The notes: a model not told the origin generated them from the sequence alone. Counted from the first letter of the stretch, positions 26,040-35,145 are shown. The stretch is 64,000 bases of DNA from Streptomyces olivaceus (GCF_000721235.1 NZ_JOFH01000001.1:484167-548166), one strand, 5' to 3'. Numbers and translations: made by a program.

Positions 26040-26246
26040 GTCCGGGCGGACGCCGAGTCCTGCCGCCGCCCGGACGACCGGTCGCGAGGGAAGTGGATCG
26101 GCAGGAGTGGAGGACCCGAGCACGACGGGTCGCCGGAACGGTCGTCTCCGCGGGAGACGCACCGGACCGGGCAGCCCTTGGGGTGAAGCCGCACTCGTGC
26201 GGCCGGGCAACTTCGCCAGCCCGAATCCGACAGGTCATCCTTCACA
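26040..26246 (+). promoter_or_regulatory. c-di-AMP riboswitch (ydaO/yuaA class) upstream of NlpC/P60 gene
   Basis: The leader has the landmarks I know for this class in actinobacteria: GACGCCGAGTCCTGCC near the 5' side, GGTCGCGAGGGAAGTGGATC, the conserved TTGGGGTGAAGCCGC box (about 26180-26195), GGGCAACTTCGCC, and CCCGAATCCGACAG at the 3' side. It ends about 20 bp before the ATG of a secreted NlpC/P60 hydrolase, the typical regulon gene in Streptomyces, where c-di-AMP represses expression. Exact ends are approximate. Confidence 0.85.
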
Positions 26247-26268
26247 GGCGGCTGACGAAGGGTTGCGC

Positions 26269-26742
26269 ATGTCCGCGCTCAATCGTGTCCCGTCCCTGAT
26301 GGCCCGTGCCGGCACGGCCTCCGCCCTCACTCTCGCCGCCGTGAGCGGTTCCGTCGTGGTCCCCGGTGTCGCCTCCGAGGCGGCGGCCGCGAGCCATGCG
26401 TCCAAGGCCCTCAAGATCGCGGCCTCCAAGAAGGGCTCCCCCTACCGTTGGGGTGCCACCGGGCCCCACCGTTTCGACTGCTCCGGCCTGACGCTGTACT
26501 CGTTCAAGAAGGCCGGCAAGAAGCTGCCGCGCACCGCGGCCCAGCAGTACAACAAGACCAGCCGCGTCTCGGCCAAGAGCCGCAGGACCGGAGACCTCGT
26601 GTTCTTCCACTCGGGCAGCAGCGTCTACCACGTCGGCATCTACGCCGGGAAGAACCGGATCTGGCACGCGCCGAAGACCGGCGCCGTGGTGCGCCTGGAG
26701 AGGATCTGGAGCTCGAGCGTCTGGTACGGCCGGGTCAAGTAG
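26269..26742 (+). CDS. Secreted NlpC/P60 cell-wall hydrolase
   Basis: A 157-residue secreted peptidoglycan endopeptidase that cleaves stem peptides. A signal peptide covers about residues 1-37 (Arg13, hydrophobic core, then ASEAAAASHA). The NlpC/P60 domain has the catalytic Cys in RFDCSGLT, His in YHVGIYAG and a third polar His in IWHAPKTG. There is no separate wall-binding domain. The ATG at 26269 follows GAAGGG. Control by the upstream c-di-AMP leader fits growth or germination-linked wall remodelling. Confidence 0.93.
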   Translation: MSALNRVPSLMARAGTASALTLAAVSGSVVVPGVASEAAAASHASKALKIAASKKGSPYRWGATGPHRFDCSGLTLYSFKKAGKKLPRTAAQQYNKTSRVSAKSRRTGDLVFFHSGSSVYHVGIYAGKNRIWHAPKTGAVVRLERIWSSSVWYGRVK

Positions 26743-26751
26743 CCCGCCCGG

Positions 26752-26785
26752 CGGGGTGACGGTGTACTGCCACACCGTCACCCCG
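26752..26785. terminator. Perfect 14-bp stem bidirectional terminator
   Basis: CGGGGTGACGGTGT (26752-26765) pairs perfectly with 26772-26785 around a six-base loop. It separates the convergent NlpC/P60 and HATPase genes and includes the HATPase stop codon at 26778-26780. Confidence 0.85.
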
Positions 26786-27260
26786 TCGAGTGCGTCCCGT
26801 ACTCGCAGGCCGTGGCCGGCTCGGGGGCGGCCGGCCGGCCCGGGGAGGCCCAGGGCAGTTCGACGGAGACGGTCTTGCCGCCCTCCCTCGTGGGCCTGAC
26901 GCGCAGTCTGCCGCCGCACTCCGCGGTCAGCCAGCGGATGATCACCAGGCCGCGGCCGTTGTCCTGCTGCACGGCCGCGGGCAGCCGCTTGGGAAAGCGC
27001 GGGTGGCTGTCCGTGACGCCCAGGCGCAGCCGCTCGTCCCGGTCGAGCACGATGGCGACCGTGAAGGTGGGCGACTGCCCGAACGTGTGCTGCACCGCGT
27101 TGGTGGCCAGCTCCGAGACGATGAGCCGCACCGTCTCGGACAGGTCGGTGTCCGCCGGCAGACCCCACTCCACCAGCGTGCCGATCACATAGGTGCGGGC
27201 GGCGGCCACCGAGGCCGGATCGCTCGGCAGAGTGACGGATGCTTCCAGAAGGTCTGCCAT
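26778..27260 (-). CDS. RsbW-like ATP-binding protein (HATPase_c_2)
   Basis: A 160-residue single-domain GHKL ATPase of the anti-sigma/serine kinase type. The N-box is VSELATNAVQHT and the G-box DNGRGLVIIRWL. In Streptomyces such genes recur beside XRE-DUF5753 and DUF397 genes, as here, and may act as kinase or antagonist toward the regulator. No anti-anti-sigma partner is nearby. Its last codons lie inside a strong terminator stem. Confidence 0.87.
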   Translation of the reverse strand: MADLLEASVTLPSDPASVAAARTYVIGTLVEWGLPADTDLSETVRLIVSELATNAVQHTFGQSPTFTVAIVLDRDERLRLGVTDSHPRFPKRLPAAVQQDNGRGLVIIRWLTAECGGRLRVRPTREGGKTVSVELPWASPGRPAAPEPATACEYGTHSTG

Positions 27261-27473
27261 GGCGATGTCGTCCCTTTCTCACGGGACCGCGGCCCGACAT
27301 GGAGCGGATGGTTCGAGTACGGTCCCGGACTGGTGCTTCGCCGCCAGATTGCCATCACCCGGCCGGTGAAGGACGGCGATCCACCAAGAGTGCATATATC
27401 TGTCGCTCGATGCGGTGAACTCTGCAACGGCAGAGCGTATTTGGGCGACTCACCGGGAGTAAGGAAGTGGCCC

Positions 27474-28334
27474 ATGCAACACGGTCCCGTGGTGCGCCGG
27501 CGGAAACTCGGCGCGGAATTACGTGCCCTGCGCACGACGGCGGGCTTCACCAGCGGGGAGGCGGCCCGGCTGGTGGGCTGGCACCAGTCGAAGGTCAGCC
27601 GGATCGAGACCGGCACGAGCGGGGCGAAACCCGCCGACGTGCGGTTGCTGCTGGACGCGTACGGCGTCGCCGACGACCAGTTGCGGGACCTGCTGGTGAT
27701 GCTGGCCCGCCCCGAGGACACCGGCGGCCGGCCCCACTGGTGGCACGCCTACCGCGGGGTGCTGCCCACGGCGTACCGGGACTTCATCGACCTGGAGTCG
27801 CAGGCCAGCGCGATGCGCACGCTGGAGACGACGGTGATTCCCGGCCTGCTCCAGACGCCGGAGTACGCCCGCGAGGTGACCCGCGTCGCGGGGGACGGCA
27901 GGACGGCGGAACAGTTGGACACCCTGGTGGAGGTCCGGTTGGCCCGCCAGGACGTGCTGCGCGGCGAGCCGCCGCTGGAGCTGAGCGCGGTCCTGGACGA
28001 GGCGGTGCTGCGCCGACAGGTGGGAGGGGCGGGGGTGATGGCCCGTCAGCTGGCCCGGCTGAACGAGGCCGCCCGGCTGCCGCACGTCCGGCTGCAGGTC
28101 CTGCCGTTTGCCGCCGGGGCACACATCGGTGTCACCGGCCCTTTCGTAATCTTCTCCTTTGCGAGCACTTCTGATCTAGATGTGGTTGTTATCGACCACT
28201 TGACGAGTAGCTTGCACCTCGAACGGAAAGAAGACCTAGAGGCCTACACCGAGGCCTTCAACGCCCTTCTGATCCATGCCCTTTCGCCCGAGGACTCGTT
28301 GGACTTCATCGCCGCGACCGCGGCAGGCGCGTAA
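27474..28334 (+). CDS. XRE-family regulator with DUF5753 domain; contains a TTA codon
   Basis: A 286-residue regulator: Cro/C1-type helix-turn-helix at about residues 10-65 (AARLVGWHQSKVSRIETG), then DUF5753. Such proteins pair with DUF397 partners and affect development and antibiotic production. Codon 16 (27519-27521) is the rare Leu codon TTA, so translation should depend on the bldA tRNA and occur late in growth. The 3' end (about 28140-28240) is markedly AT-richer than its surroundings, hinting at acquisition. The ATG at 27474 follows AAGGAAG. Confidence 0.92.
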   Translation: MQHGPVVRRRKLGAELRALRTTAGFTSGEAARLVGWHQSKVSRIETGTSGAKPADVRLLLDAYGVADDQLRDLLVMLARPEDTGGRPHWWHAYRGVLPTAYRDFIDLESQASAMRTLETTVIPGLLQTPEYAREVTRVAGDGRTAEQLDTLVEVRLARQDVLRGEPPLELSAVLDEAVLRRQVGGAGVMARQLARLNEAARLPHVRLQVLPFAAGAHIGVTGPFVIFSFASTSDLDVVVIDHLTSSLHLERKEDLEAYTEAFNALLIHALSPEDSLDFIAATAAGA

Positions 28335-28345
28335 GGAGGCACACC

Positions 28346-28588
28346 ATGTCAGGCTCCATTCCGGAAACCGACCCGACCATCCCCGTCAGTACCGATCTGC
28401 CCGGCGTACGGTGGCTGCGCAGCAGTCACAGCACCGGGGCGAACAACTGCGTGGAGACGTCCCGACCGGGGCCCGGCCGCTGGGCCGGACGGCTCGCCGT
28501 GCGGGACTCCAAGAACCCGGCCGGTCCGGCTCTGCTCTTCTCCCCCGAGAGCTGGGCGTCCTTCACCGCCGGGGTCGACCGCGGCTGA
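28346..28588 (+). CDS. DUF397 domain protein
   Basis: An 80-residue DUF397 protein, recognised by WLRSSHSTGANNCVE and VRDSKNPAGPALLFSPESWASF. It starts 11 bp after the XRE gene behind AAGGAGG. In characterised Streptomyces modules the DUF397 partner antagonises or modulates the adjacent XRE regulator; I infer the same here. Confidence 0.92.
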   Translation: MSGSIPETDPTIPVSTDLPGVRWLRSSHSTGANNCVETSRPGPGRWAGRLAVRDSKNPAGPALLFSPESWASFTAGVDRG

Positions 28589-28628
28589 CCCGCGGAAGGT
28601 CAGCGACGCACGGCCGTGTCACGCCGAC

Positions 28629-29756
28629 TCATGGTCGCGTCTCGCCGATCACCCGTACAGCCCGTTCGATGTCGCTCCCGGAGAGGTCCGCGCGAGCGGT
28701 CAGCCTGAGCCGTGAGACGCCGTCGGGCACGGAAGGAGGACGGAAACACCCCACGGACAGGCCCGCTGTGCGGCAGGCGGCCGCCCACCGCACGGCCTCC
28801 TCGGGGGAGTCCGCACGCACCGAGACGACCGCGGCGTCGGGGCGTACCGCCCACAGGCCCGCGGCGGTCAGGCGCGCGTGCAGGTCGGCGGCGACGCCAC
28901 GGGCCCGCGCCGCGCGTTCGGGCTCGCGACGCAGCAGGGTCAGGGCCGCCAGGGCCGCGCCCGCCGCCGCGGGGGCGAGTCCGGTGTCGAAGACGAACGT
29001 CCGGGCCGTGTTGACCAGGTGGTCGATCACCCGGGCGGGGCCGAGCACGGCGCCGCCCTGAGCCCCCAGCGACTTGGACAGCGTCACCGTGGCGACGACG
29101 TCGTCGCGGCCCGCGAGCCCTGCCGCGTGCGGGGCGCCGCGACCCCCGGGGCCGAGCACGCCCAGGCCGTGGGCGTCGTCGACGACCAGCCCGGCGCGGC
29201 GCTCCCGGCACGCCTCGGCGAGGGCGGTCAGGGGCGCCGCGTCGCCGTCGACCGAGAACACCGTGTCGGAGACGGCGATCGCGGGGCCCTCGTGCGTCGC
29301 CAGGGCCTTGCGCATGGCGTCCGGTTCGGCGTGCGCCACGACCTGGGTCGTACCGCGGGCGAGCCGGCAGCCGTCGATCAGCGAGGCGTGGTTCTGCGCG
29401 TCGGAGACGACGAGACTGCCGTACGGAGCCAGCGAGGTGACCGCGGCGAGGTTGGCCGCGTAGCCGGAGGAGAGGACGAGGGCGGCCTCGAACCCGCAGA
29501 AGTCGGCCAGTTCGCGTTCGAGCGCGGTGTGCAGTTCGGTGGTCCCGGTCACGAGCCGCGACCCGGTCGCGCCGCCGCCCCAGGTCCGCGCGGCCCGGGC
29601 GGCACCCTCGGCGACCTCGGGATGCCGGGCCAGTCCGAGGTAGTCGTTGCTCGCCAGGTCCAGGAGCGGCGACTGGGCCGGACGGGGGCGCAGCACCCGT
29701 ACGAGTCCCGCCCGGCGGCGCGCCCGGGCCTGCTCGTCGATCCAGCCGAACGCCAT
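28629..29756 (-). CDS. bioF: 8-amino-7-oxononanoate synthase
   Basis: Condenses pimeloyl-thioester with alanine, the first committed step of biotin ring assembly. The 375-residue alpha-oxoamine synthase shows ASNDYLGLA, the His-containing [21 protein letters not shown] and the PLP Lys in [11 protein letters not shown]. It is divergent from bioBAD across 150 bp, so the set is probably co-controlled. No bioC/bioH is present, so the pimeloyl moiety must come from elsewhere. Confidence 0.94.
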   Translation of the reverse strand: MAFGWIDEQARARRRAGLVRVLRPRPAQSPLLDLASNDYLGLARHPEVAEGAARAARTWGGGATGSRLVTGTTELHTALERELADFCGFEAALVLSSGYAANLAAVTSLAPYGSLVVSDAQNHASLIDGCRLARGTTQVVAHAEPDAMRKALATHEGPAIAVSDTVFSVDGDAAPLTALAEACRERRAGLVVDDAHGLGVLGPGGRGAPHAAGLAGRDDVVATVTLSKSLGAQGGAVLGPARVIDHLVNTARTFVFDTGLAPAAAGAALAALTLLRREPERAARARGVAADLHARLTAAGLWAVRPDAAVVSVRADSPEEAVRWAAACRTAGLSVGCFRPPSVPDGVSRLRLTARADLSGSDIERAVRVIGETRP

Positions 29757-29906
29757 GACTCGCTCCTCGGGAGTTTTGTAGGCAGTGGACAGACACTAGC
29801 GGCCCCGCCACCCCCGCGAGGTGTGGCAATACCCACACGTCGATCTGCCAGTGTTGTACGAAGTCTCCTTGGCCCCCGGTGGCCCCTTAGGACAGGATCG
29901 GCTCTC
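29757..29906. promoter_or_regulatory. Divergent bioF/bioB promoter region
   Basis: A 150-bp gap between divergent biotin genes must hold both promoters. It contains an imperfect inverted repeat AGTGGACAGACACT (AGTG/CACT arms, 29784-29797) close to the bioF side, a possible operator. I see no recognisable BirA box, and actinobacterial BirA usually lacks a DNA-binding domain. Confidence 0.4.
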
Positions 29907-31097
29907 ATGGACCTGCTGAACACGCTGGTGGACAAGGGGCTTCGGCGCGTGTCGCCGACCCGCGAGGAGGCGCTCGCCGTCCTCGCCTCTTCCGACGAAG
30001 ACCTGCTCGACGTGGTGGCCGCGGCCGGCAAGGTGCGCCGTCACTGGTTCGGCCGGCGGGTGAAACTCAACTACCTCGTCAACCTCAAGTCCGGCCTGTG
30101 CCCCGAGGACTGCTCCTACTGCTCGCAGCGGCTGGGCTCCAAGGCGGAGATCCTCAAGTACACCTGGCTGCGGCCCGGCCAGGCCACCGCCGCAGCGGCG
30201 GCCGGAGTGGCCGGCGGCGCCAAGCGGGTGTGCCTGGTGGCCAGCGGACGCGGTCCGACCGACCGGGATGTGGACCGCGTCTCGGACACCATCAGGGCCA
30301 TCAAGGAGCAGGACGGGGCCGTCGAGGTGTGCGCCTGCCTGGGGCTGCTCTCCGACGGCCAGGCGGAGCGGCTGCGCGCGGCGGGCGCCGACGCCTACAA
30401 CCACAACCTCAACACCTCCGAGGCGACGTACGGCGACATCACGACGACGCACACGTACGCCGACCGGGTGGACACGGTGAACAAGGCGCACGCGGCCGGT
30501 CTGTCCGCCTGCTCGGGTCTCATCGCGGGCATGGGCGAGAGCGACGGGGACCTGGTCGACGTGGTGTTCGCGCTGCGCGACCTGGACCCCGACTCGGTGC
30601 CGGTCAACTTCCTGATCCCGATGGAGGGCACGCCGCTCGCCAAGGAGTGGCACCTGACTCCGCAGCGGTGCCTGCGGATCCTGGCGATGACGCGGTTCGT
30701 CTGCCCGGACGCCGAGGTGCGCATCGCGGGCGGGCGGGAGGTCCATCTGCGCACGATGCAGCCGCTCGCCCTGCACCTGGCCAACTCGATCTTCCTCGGC
30801 GACTACCTCACCAGCGAGGGCCAGGCGGGCCACGCGGACCTGGAGATGATCGCGGACGCCGGCTTCGAGGTGGAGGGCGCCGCGGAGGTCACCCTGCCGG
30901 AGCACCGTGCCGGGGCCCGCGGCGGCGGGTGCGGCTCGCCCACGGGCGCCGACGGCGGTGCTGCCGGGGGCTGCGGCTCGCACGCGGGCGGCGGGGTGTG
31001 CGCCCCGGCGCCCGCGGCGCGCGCCGAGGAGCCCCGTACGGACCTGGTGGCGGTACGCCGCCGCGGCGCCGGCACGGACCTCGCGCCCAATGCCTGA
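29907..31097 (+). CDS. bioB: Biotin synthase with a Cys/Gly-rich C-terminal extension
   Basis: A radical-SAM enzyme that inserts sulfur into dethiobiotin. The CxxxCxxC cluster motif is [26 protein letters not shown] and IAGGRE are conserved BioB segments. The catalytic domain ends near residue 335, the usual length; residues 336-396 form a Gly/Ala-rich tail with Cys342, Cys356 and Cys365. Extra C-terminal Cys occur in some actinobacterial BioBs, but their role is unknown to me. The last 8 bases overlap bioA. Confidence 0.95.
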   Translation: MDLLNTLVDKGLRRVSPTREEALAVLASSDEDLLDVVAAAGKVRRHWFGRRVKLNYLVNLKSGLCPEDCSYCSQRLGSKAEILKYTWLRPGQATAAAAAGVAGGAKRVCLVASGRGPTDRDVDRVSDTIRAIKEQDGAVEVCACLGLLSDGQAERLRAAGADAYNHNLNTSEATYGDITTTHTYADRVDTVNKAHAAGLSACSGLIAGMGESDGDLVDVVFALRDLDPDSVPVNFLIPMEGTPLAKEWHLTPQRCLRILAMTRFVCPDAEVRIAGGREVHLRTMQPLALHLANSIFLGDYLTSEGQAGHADLEMIADAGFEVEGAAEVTLPEHRAGARGGGCGSPTGADGGAAGGCGSHAGGGVCAPAPAARAEEPRTDLVAVRRRGAGTDLAPNA

Positions 31098-32376
31098 GCC
31101 CGTGCCGGACGTGGCCGAGTTGCTGGCGCTGGACCGGCGGCACGTCTGGCACCCGTACGGTCCGATGCCCGGCCGGCAGGACCCGCTCGTCGTCGGGTCG
31201 GCGAGCGGGGTGCGGCTGCGGCTCGCCGACGGCTCCGGCGAACTGGTCGACGGCATGTCGTCGTGGTGGTCGGCGATCCACGGCTACAACCACCCGGTAC
31301 TGAACGAGGCGGCGCGCGGGCAGCTGGAGCGGATGAGCCACGTGATGTTCGGCGGGCTCACCCACGAGCCCGCCGTGCGGCTGGCGAAGCTCCTTGTCGA
31401 CATGTCGCCCGAGGGCCTTGAGCACGTGTTCCTGGCCGACTCCGGATCGGTGTCGGTCGAGGTCGCCGTCAAGATGTGCCTGCAGTACTGGCGTTCGCTG
31501 GGCCGCCCGGAGAAGCACCGCCTGCTCACCTGGCGCGGCGGCTACCACGGCGACACCTGGCAGCCCATGTCGGTGTGCGACCCCGAGGGCGGGATGCACG
31601 AGCTGTGGTCCGGCGTCCTGCCGCGCCAGGTCTTCGCGGACGCGCCGCCGGCGGAGTACGACGAGGAGTACGCCGACCGGCTGCGGTCGCTGGTCGAGCG
31701 GCACGCCGGCGAACTGGCCGCGGTGGTCGTGGAACCGGTGGTGCAGGGCGCGGGCGGGATGCGCTTCCACTCCCCCGCGTATCTGCGCGTGCTGCGGGAG
31801 GCGTGCGACGCGCACGGCGTGCTGCTGGTGTTCGACGAGATCGCCACCGGTTTCGGGCGTACGGGCGCGCTGTTCGCGGCGGAGCACGCGGCGGTGACGC
31901 CCGACGTGATGTGCGTGGGCAAGGCGCTGACCGGCGGTTACCTGACCATGGCGGCCACGCTGTGCACGTCGCGGGTGGCGGAGGGCATCTCGCGCGGTGA
32001 GGTGCCGGTGCTGGCCCACGGTCCGACGTTCATGGGCAATCCGCTGGCGGCGGCCGTGGCGTGCGCGTCCGTCGGGCTGCTGCTCGGCCAGGACTGGCTC
32101 GGCGAGGTCGAGCGCGTCGAGGCGGGCCTGCGCGAGGGGCTCGCGCCCGCCGCCGGGCTGCCGGGCGTGCGGGACGTACGGGTGCTCGGCGCGATCGGCG
32201 TGGTGCAGCTCGACCACCCCGTGGACATGCGGGCGGCGACGGAGGCGGCCGTGCGCGAGGGCGTGTGGCTGCGCCCGTTCCGCGACCTGGTCTACACCAT
32301 GCCGCCGTATGTCGCGGACGACGCGGACGTGGCACGGATCGCCCGCGCGGTGTGCGCGGCGGCACGGGAGGGATGA
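31090..32376 (+). CDS. bioA: Adenosylmethionine-8-amino-7-oxononanoate aminotransferase
   Basis: Transfers the SAM amino group to KAPA, giving DAPA. The 428-residue class III aminotransferase has the BioA-specific [12 protein letters not shown] near the N-terminus, [25 protein letters not shown], the PLP Asp in [13 protein letters not shown] and Lys in [11 protein letters not shown]. Its ATG at 31090 lies inside the end of bioB (ATGCCTGA) and bioD starts 1 bp after its stop. Confidence 0.96.
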   Translation: MPEPVPDVAELLALDRRHVWHPYGPMPGRQDPLVVGSASGVRLRLADGSGELVDGMSSWWSAIHGYNHPVLNEAARGQLERMSHVMFGGLTHEPAVRLAKLLVDMSPEGLEHVFLADSGSVSVEVAVKMCLQYWRSLGRPEKHRLLTWRGGYHGDTWQPMSVCDPEGGMHELWSGVLPRQVFADAPPAEYDEEYADRLRSLVERHAGELAAVVVEPVVQGAGGMRFHSPAYLRVLREACDAHGVLLVFDEIATGFGRTGALFAAEHAAVTPDVMCVGKALTGGYLTMAATLCTSRVAEGISRGEVPVLAHGPTFMGNPLAAAVACASVGLLLGQDWLGEVERVEAGLREGLAPAAGLPGVRDVRVLGAIGVVQLDHPVDMRAATEAAVREGVWLRPFRDLVYTMPPYVADDADVARIARAVCAAAREG

Positions 32377-32377
32377 C

Positions 32378-33097
32378 ATGCCGGTACTCGTGATCACGGG
32401 CACGGGCACGGAGGTCGGCAAGACCGTCGTGACCGCCGCCGTCGCCGCCGCCGCGCTGGCCGCGGGCCGGTCGGTGGCGGTGCTGAAGGCGGCGCAGACC
32501 GGCGTCGGTCCGCACGAGGCGGGGGACGCCCTGGAGGTGGCGCGGCTCGCGGGCCCCGTCACGGCGGCCGAAGTGGCGCGCTATCCCGAGCCGTTGGCGC
32601 CGGGTAGGGCAGCCCGCCGGGCCGGACGGGCGGCCGTGCGTCCCCGGGAGGTCGCCGAAGCGGCGGAGAAGCTGGCCGTCGAGCACGATCTGGTGCTGGT
32701 CGAGGGGGCGGGCGGGCTGCTCGTCCGTTTCGACGCGGCCGGCGGGACGCTGGCGGACGCGGCCGGGCTGCTGGGCGCGCCGGTGCTGCTGGTGGCGTCG
32801 GCGGGCCTCGGCACGCTGAACACCACGGAGCTGACGGCGCGTGAACTGCGCTCCCGCGGGCTGGCGCTGCCGGGCGTGGTGATCGGCAGCTGGCCCGACG
32901 CACCGGACCTCGCCTCGCGCTGCAACGTCGCGGACCTCCCGGACGTGGCCGGCGCACCCCTGCTGGGTGCCGTGCCCGCCGGTGCGGGCGCCCTGGCGCC
33001 GCCGACGTTCCGCTCCGCGGCGCCGAACTGGCTGGCACCGCGCCTGGACGGCACGTGGGACGCGACCGGGTTCACGCTGCACGAGGCGGCGCCCTGA
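32378..33097 (+). CDS. bioD: Dethiobiotin synthetase
   Basis: Closes the ureido ring of dethiobiotin with CO2 and ATP. The 239-residue P-loop protein has GTGTEVGKT at the N-terminus, the substrate Lys segment LKAAQTGV and VEGAGGLLV. It is the last gene of bioBAD. Confidence 0.94.
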   Translation: MPVLVITGTGTEVGKTVVTAAVAAAALAAGRSVAVLKAAQTGVGPHEAGDALEVARLAGPVTAAEVARYPEPLAPGRAARRAGRAAVRPREVAEAAEKLAVEHDLVLVEGAGGLLVRFDAAGGTLADAAGLLGAPVLLVASAGLGTLNTTELTARELRSRGLALPGVVIGSWPDAPDLASRCNVADLPDVAGAPLLGAVPAGAGALAPPTFRSAAPNWLAPRLDGTWDATGFTLHEAAP

Positions 33098-33320
33098 CGG
33101 ACGGAACGGCCCGCCAAGGGTCCCGGCGCCCGTCGGTGCACGGCACCTACGGTCATACGGGAGCGGCGGGTGCCGTCGGCGAGTCCGCGGCACCGGCGAG
33201 GGCGCGGCAGCGGTGGGTGTGCGGCCCGGCTACGGGGGACGATGGCCGTAGGCACCCCTCGTGAGGGAGGTCCCATGGCGCTGCGGTCCGGCCGTGCCCC
33301 CGGGGTGCCGCGGGACGCCG

Positions 33321-33666
33321 TGCAGCGAGGCCTTCGACGCGGCGGTGGTCTCGCTCGTACTGTGCAGCGTCCGCGACTTACCGCGGGCGCTCGCGGAGCT
33401 GCGGCGGGTGCTGCGGCCGGGGAGCCAGGTGCGGTTCTTCGAGCACGGGCGGGGCGGCGGGCGCGTGATGGCTTCACCCGGCGCGCGCCGGACCGCACGC
33501 TGTGGCCCCCGCTGTCCGGCGGCTGCCACGTGTCGCGCGAACCGGGCGCCGCACTGCGGGACGCGGGTTCACGCTCGGGCCCTGCCGGCGGGTGGTGATG
33601 CCGCCGGGCGGACCGGCGCTGCCGAGTTCGTACTGCGTGCTCGGCACGGCCTGGCGGCCCGTCTGA
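33321..33666 (+). pseudogene. Degraded class I SAM-dependent methyltransferase
   Basis: Pieces of one UbiE-type methyltransferase appear in three successive frames. FDAAVVSLVLCSVRDL through ALAELRRVLRPG is in frame with 33327, PDRTLWPPLSGGCHVSRE with 33170, and RRVVMPPGGPALPSSYC ending in a TGA at 33664-33666 in the third frame. At least two frameshifts separate them and the SAM-binding N-terminus is not detectable. The rest of the 33098-33678 gap shows no other gene. Confidence 0.75.
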
Positions 33667-33678
33667 GGGCCCGCGCGC

Positions 33679-34053
33679 TCAGGCACGCCACCGGCGCAGT
33701 TCGTCCGCGATCGCGTCGACGCCCGCCTCGCCCTTCTTGACCAGCAGGGCCAGATCCCGCACCCGCTCGGGCGTGGTGGCGACCGGGACGCCGCTCGCGA
33801 CCAGGTAGGCGTAGGCGACCGCGGAGGCGAACAGGGCGTTGGAGCGCTCCAGCGCCGGGACGTGGATCAGCAGTTGGAGCAGGGCGGCGGCGCGGGCGTG
33901 CGGGCTGTCGTAGACGGGGGTGTCGAATATCTCGGCCCGGTGCCGGGCGACGGCCGCGACGAGCGCTCCCCAGTCGGTGACCTGGGGGTCCCCGGGAGTG
34001 CGCTGCTCGGCGAGCATCAGCAGCCAGGCGAGGTCGATGGTGAGGTCGTTCAT
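33679..34053 (-). CDS. Fic/Doc-like toxin component, degenerate Fic motif
   Basis: A 124-residue all-helical protein resembling the short Doc-like toxins annotated widely in Streptomyces. The segment LLIHVPALERSNALFASAVAYAYL sits where Fic proteins carry HxFx(D/E)GNKR; the His and Asn align but the Gly-Asn-Lys-Arg part is lost, so AMPylation or phosphotransfer by the classical mechanism is doubtful. It begins 19 bp after a ribbon-helix-helix gene, the usual antitoxin-toxin order. Confidence 0.75.
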   Translation of the reverse strand: MNDLTIDLAWLLMLAEQRTPGDPQVTDWGALVAAVARHRAEIFDTPVYDSPHARAAALLQLLIHVPALERSNALFASAVAYAYLVASGVPVATTPERVRDLALLVKKGEAGVDAIADELRRWRA

Positions 34054-34072
34054 TCCGGAAGCGTGCGACGGC

Positions 34073-34300
34073 TCAGCGGCGGCCTTCGCCGATCTCCTCG
34101 GCGAACACCTGCTCGTACTGCTTCATGAAGTCGGCCGCGGCCTCCACGAAGGTGTGGCCGGCCTCGCCGGTGTCCTTGCGGACCAGTTCCTCGATGTAGC
34201 GGTTGACGCTCATCCCCCGTGCCGTGGCCTTCTCGCGGGCGGCCCGGGCGGTGCCCTCGTCCACGCGCACGTTCAGCTGGGCCTTCTGGGTCTTCGCCAT
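34073..34300 (-). CDS. Ribbon-helix-helix antitoxin-like protein
   Basis: A 75-residue protein with an N-terminal beta strand (QLNVRVDEG) and helix-turn-helix of the Arc/ParD/HicB type (GMSVNRYIEELVRKD), followed by an acidic helical tail that could wrap the toxin. Upstream of the Fic-like gene in the same operon, it would repress the pair and neutralise its partner. Confidence 0.82.
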   Translation of the reverse strand: MAKTQKAQLNVRVDEGTARAAREKATARGMSVNRYIEELVRKDTGEAGHTFVEAAADFMKQYEQVFAEEIGEGRR

Positions 34301-34410
34301 ACCTGGAAGCTAGCGCCGGAGTGCTAGTCGTGGCAAGGTCCGCAGGTGACGGGCCGGTCCGCATGGCGGAATTGCGCACGGGCGACCGCCCGGCATGGTG
34401 GTATCGCCGC

Positions 34411-34896
34411 ATGAGTGATCAGCCGAGTGACGTGCCGGGTGTTCCGCCGGGCGACCTGCCGAAGGACCTGCCCGACGACCTGCTCCTGCGGTCCGCCGGA
34501 GCGGCCGACCTGGACGCGGTGCTGGCCTTCTGGAAGGCGGCCGCGGAGGGGACCAGCATCAGCGACGACCGCGAGGGCGTGGAGCGGCTGGTCGCCCGCG
34601 ACCCCGAGGCGCTGCTGCTGGCCGAGGCGGGCGGGGACCTGGTGGGCACGGTGATCGCCGGCTTCGACGGCTGGCGCTGCCATCTGTACCGGCTGGCGGT
34701 GCGCCCGGACCACCGGCGCCGGGGCATCGGCTCGGCCCTGCTCGCGGCGGCCGAGGAGCGGTTCGTACGGCTGGGCGGTCGCCGCGGGGACGCGATGGTA
34801 CTGCGGCGCAACGAGCGGGCCCAGCATGCCTGGCGGGCCGCCGGGTACGCGCCCGAGGAGCAGTGGCGACGCTGGGTGAAGCCGCTCGCCGAGTGA
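34411..34896 (+). CDS. GNAT-family N-acetyltransferase
   Basis: A 161-residue acetyltransferase. The acetyl-CoA-binding motif A is LYRLAVRPDHRRRGIGSALLAAAEERF, and motif B follows as VLRRNERAQHAWRAAGY. The N-terminus carries an Asp/Pro-rich lead (PPGDLPKDLPDDLLLR). The acceptor substrate is unknown. It is divergent from the toxin-antitoxin pair. I start at ATG 34411. Confidence 0.9.
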   Translation: MSDQPSDVPGVPPGDLPKDLPDDLLLRSAGAADLDAVLAFWKAAAEGTSISDDREGVERLVARDPEALLLAEAGGDLVGTVIAGFDGWRCHLYRLAVRPDHRRRGIGSALLAAAEERFVRLGGRRGDAMVLRRNERAQHAWRAAGYAPEEQWRRWVKPLAE

Positions 34897-34962
34897 GCGG
34901 GCCGGCCCGAGCGGCCGGAGCGCGTGACCGCCCGAACCGACCGAAAGGCTGAACACCGCCGC

Positions 34963-35145
34963 ATGAGCGATCCCCGGGCAGACGCTTCGTCCCGCGTATC
35001 CGGTACTTCCGGCGCTTCCCACGCCCGCGAAGCCTCCCGCGCGCCCCGTCCTCCGTCCGGCGCACGCCCCGGTGTCTCCCCCGGCTCACCAGATCGCGCG
35101 CGCCTCGGGGTCCTGGCCGATCATGGACCCGAGGTGACCCGATGA
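34963..35145 (+). CDS. Possible small upstream protein coupled to the CNNM/CorC gene
   Basis: From the ATG at 34963 an open frame of 60 codons runs to a TGA that overlaps the next gene's ATG (ATGA at 35142-35145). The product is Ser/Arg/Pro-rich and probably disordered, with no family. The exact stop-start overlap is the only positive sign; the GAAAGG site is about 14 bases away. It may instead be untranslated leader. Confidence 0.3.
   Translation: MSDPRADASSRVSGTSGASHAREASRAPRPPSGARPGVSPGSPDRARLGVLADHGPEVTR

Noticed and set aside
25749..26240. Minus-strand frames opposite the c-di-AMP leader
   Set aside because: They coincide with conserved riboswitch sequence and show no protein motif.
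33170..33740. Two overlapping plus-strand frames as separate small genes
   Set aside because: Each holds only part of one methyltransferase, in different frames; better explained as a pseudogene.
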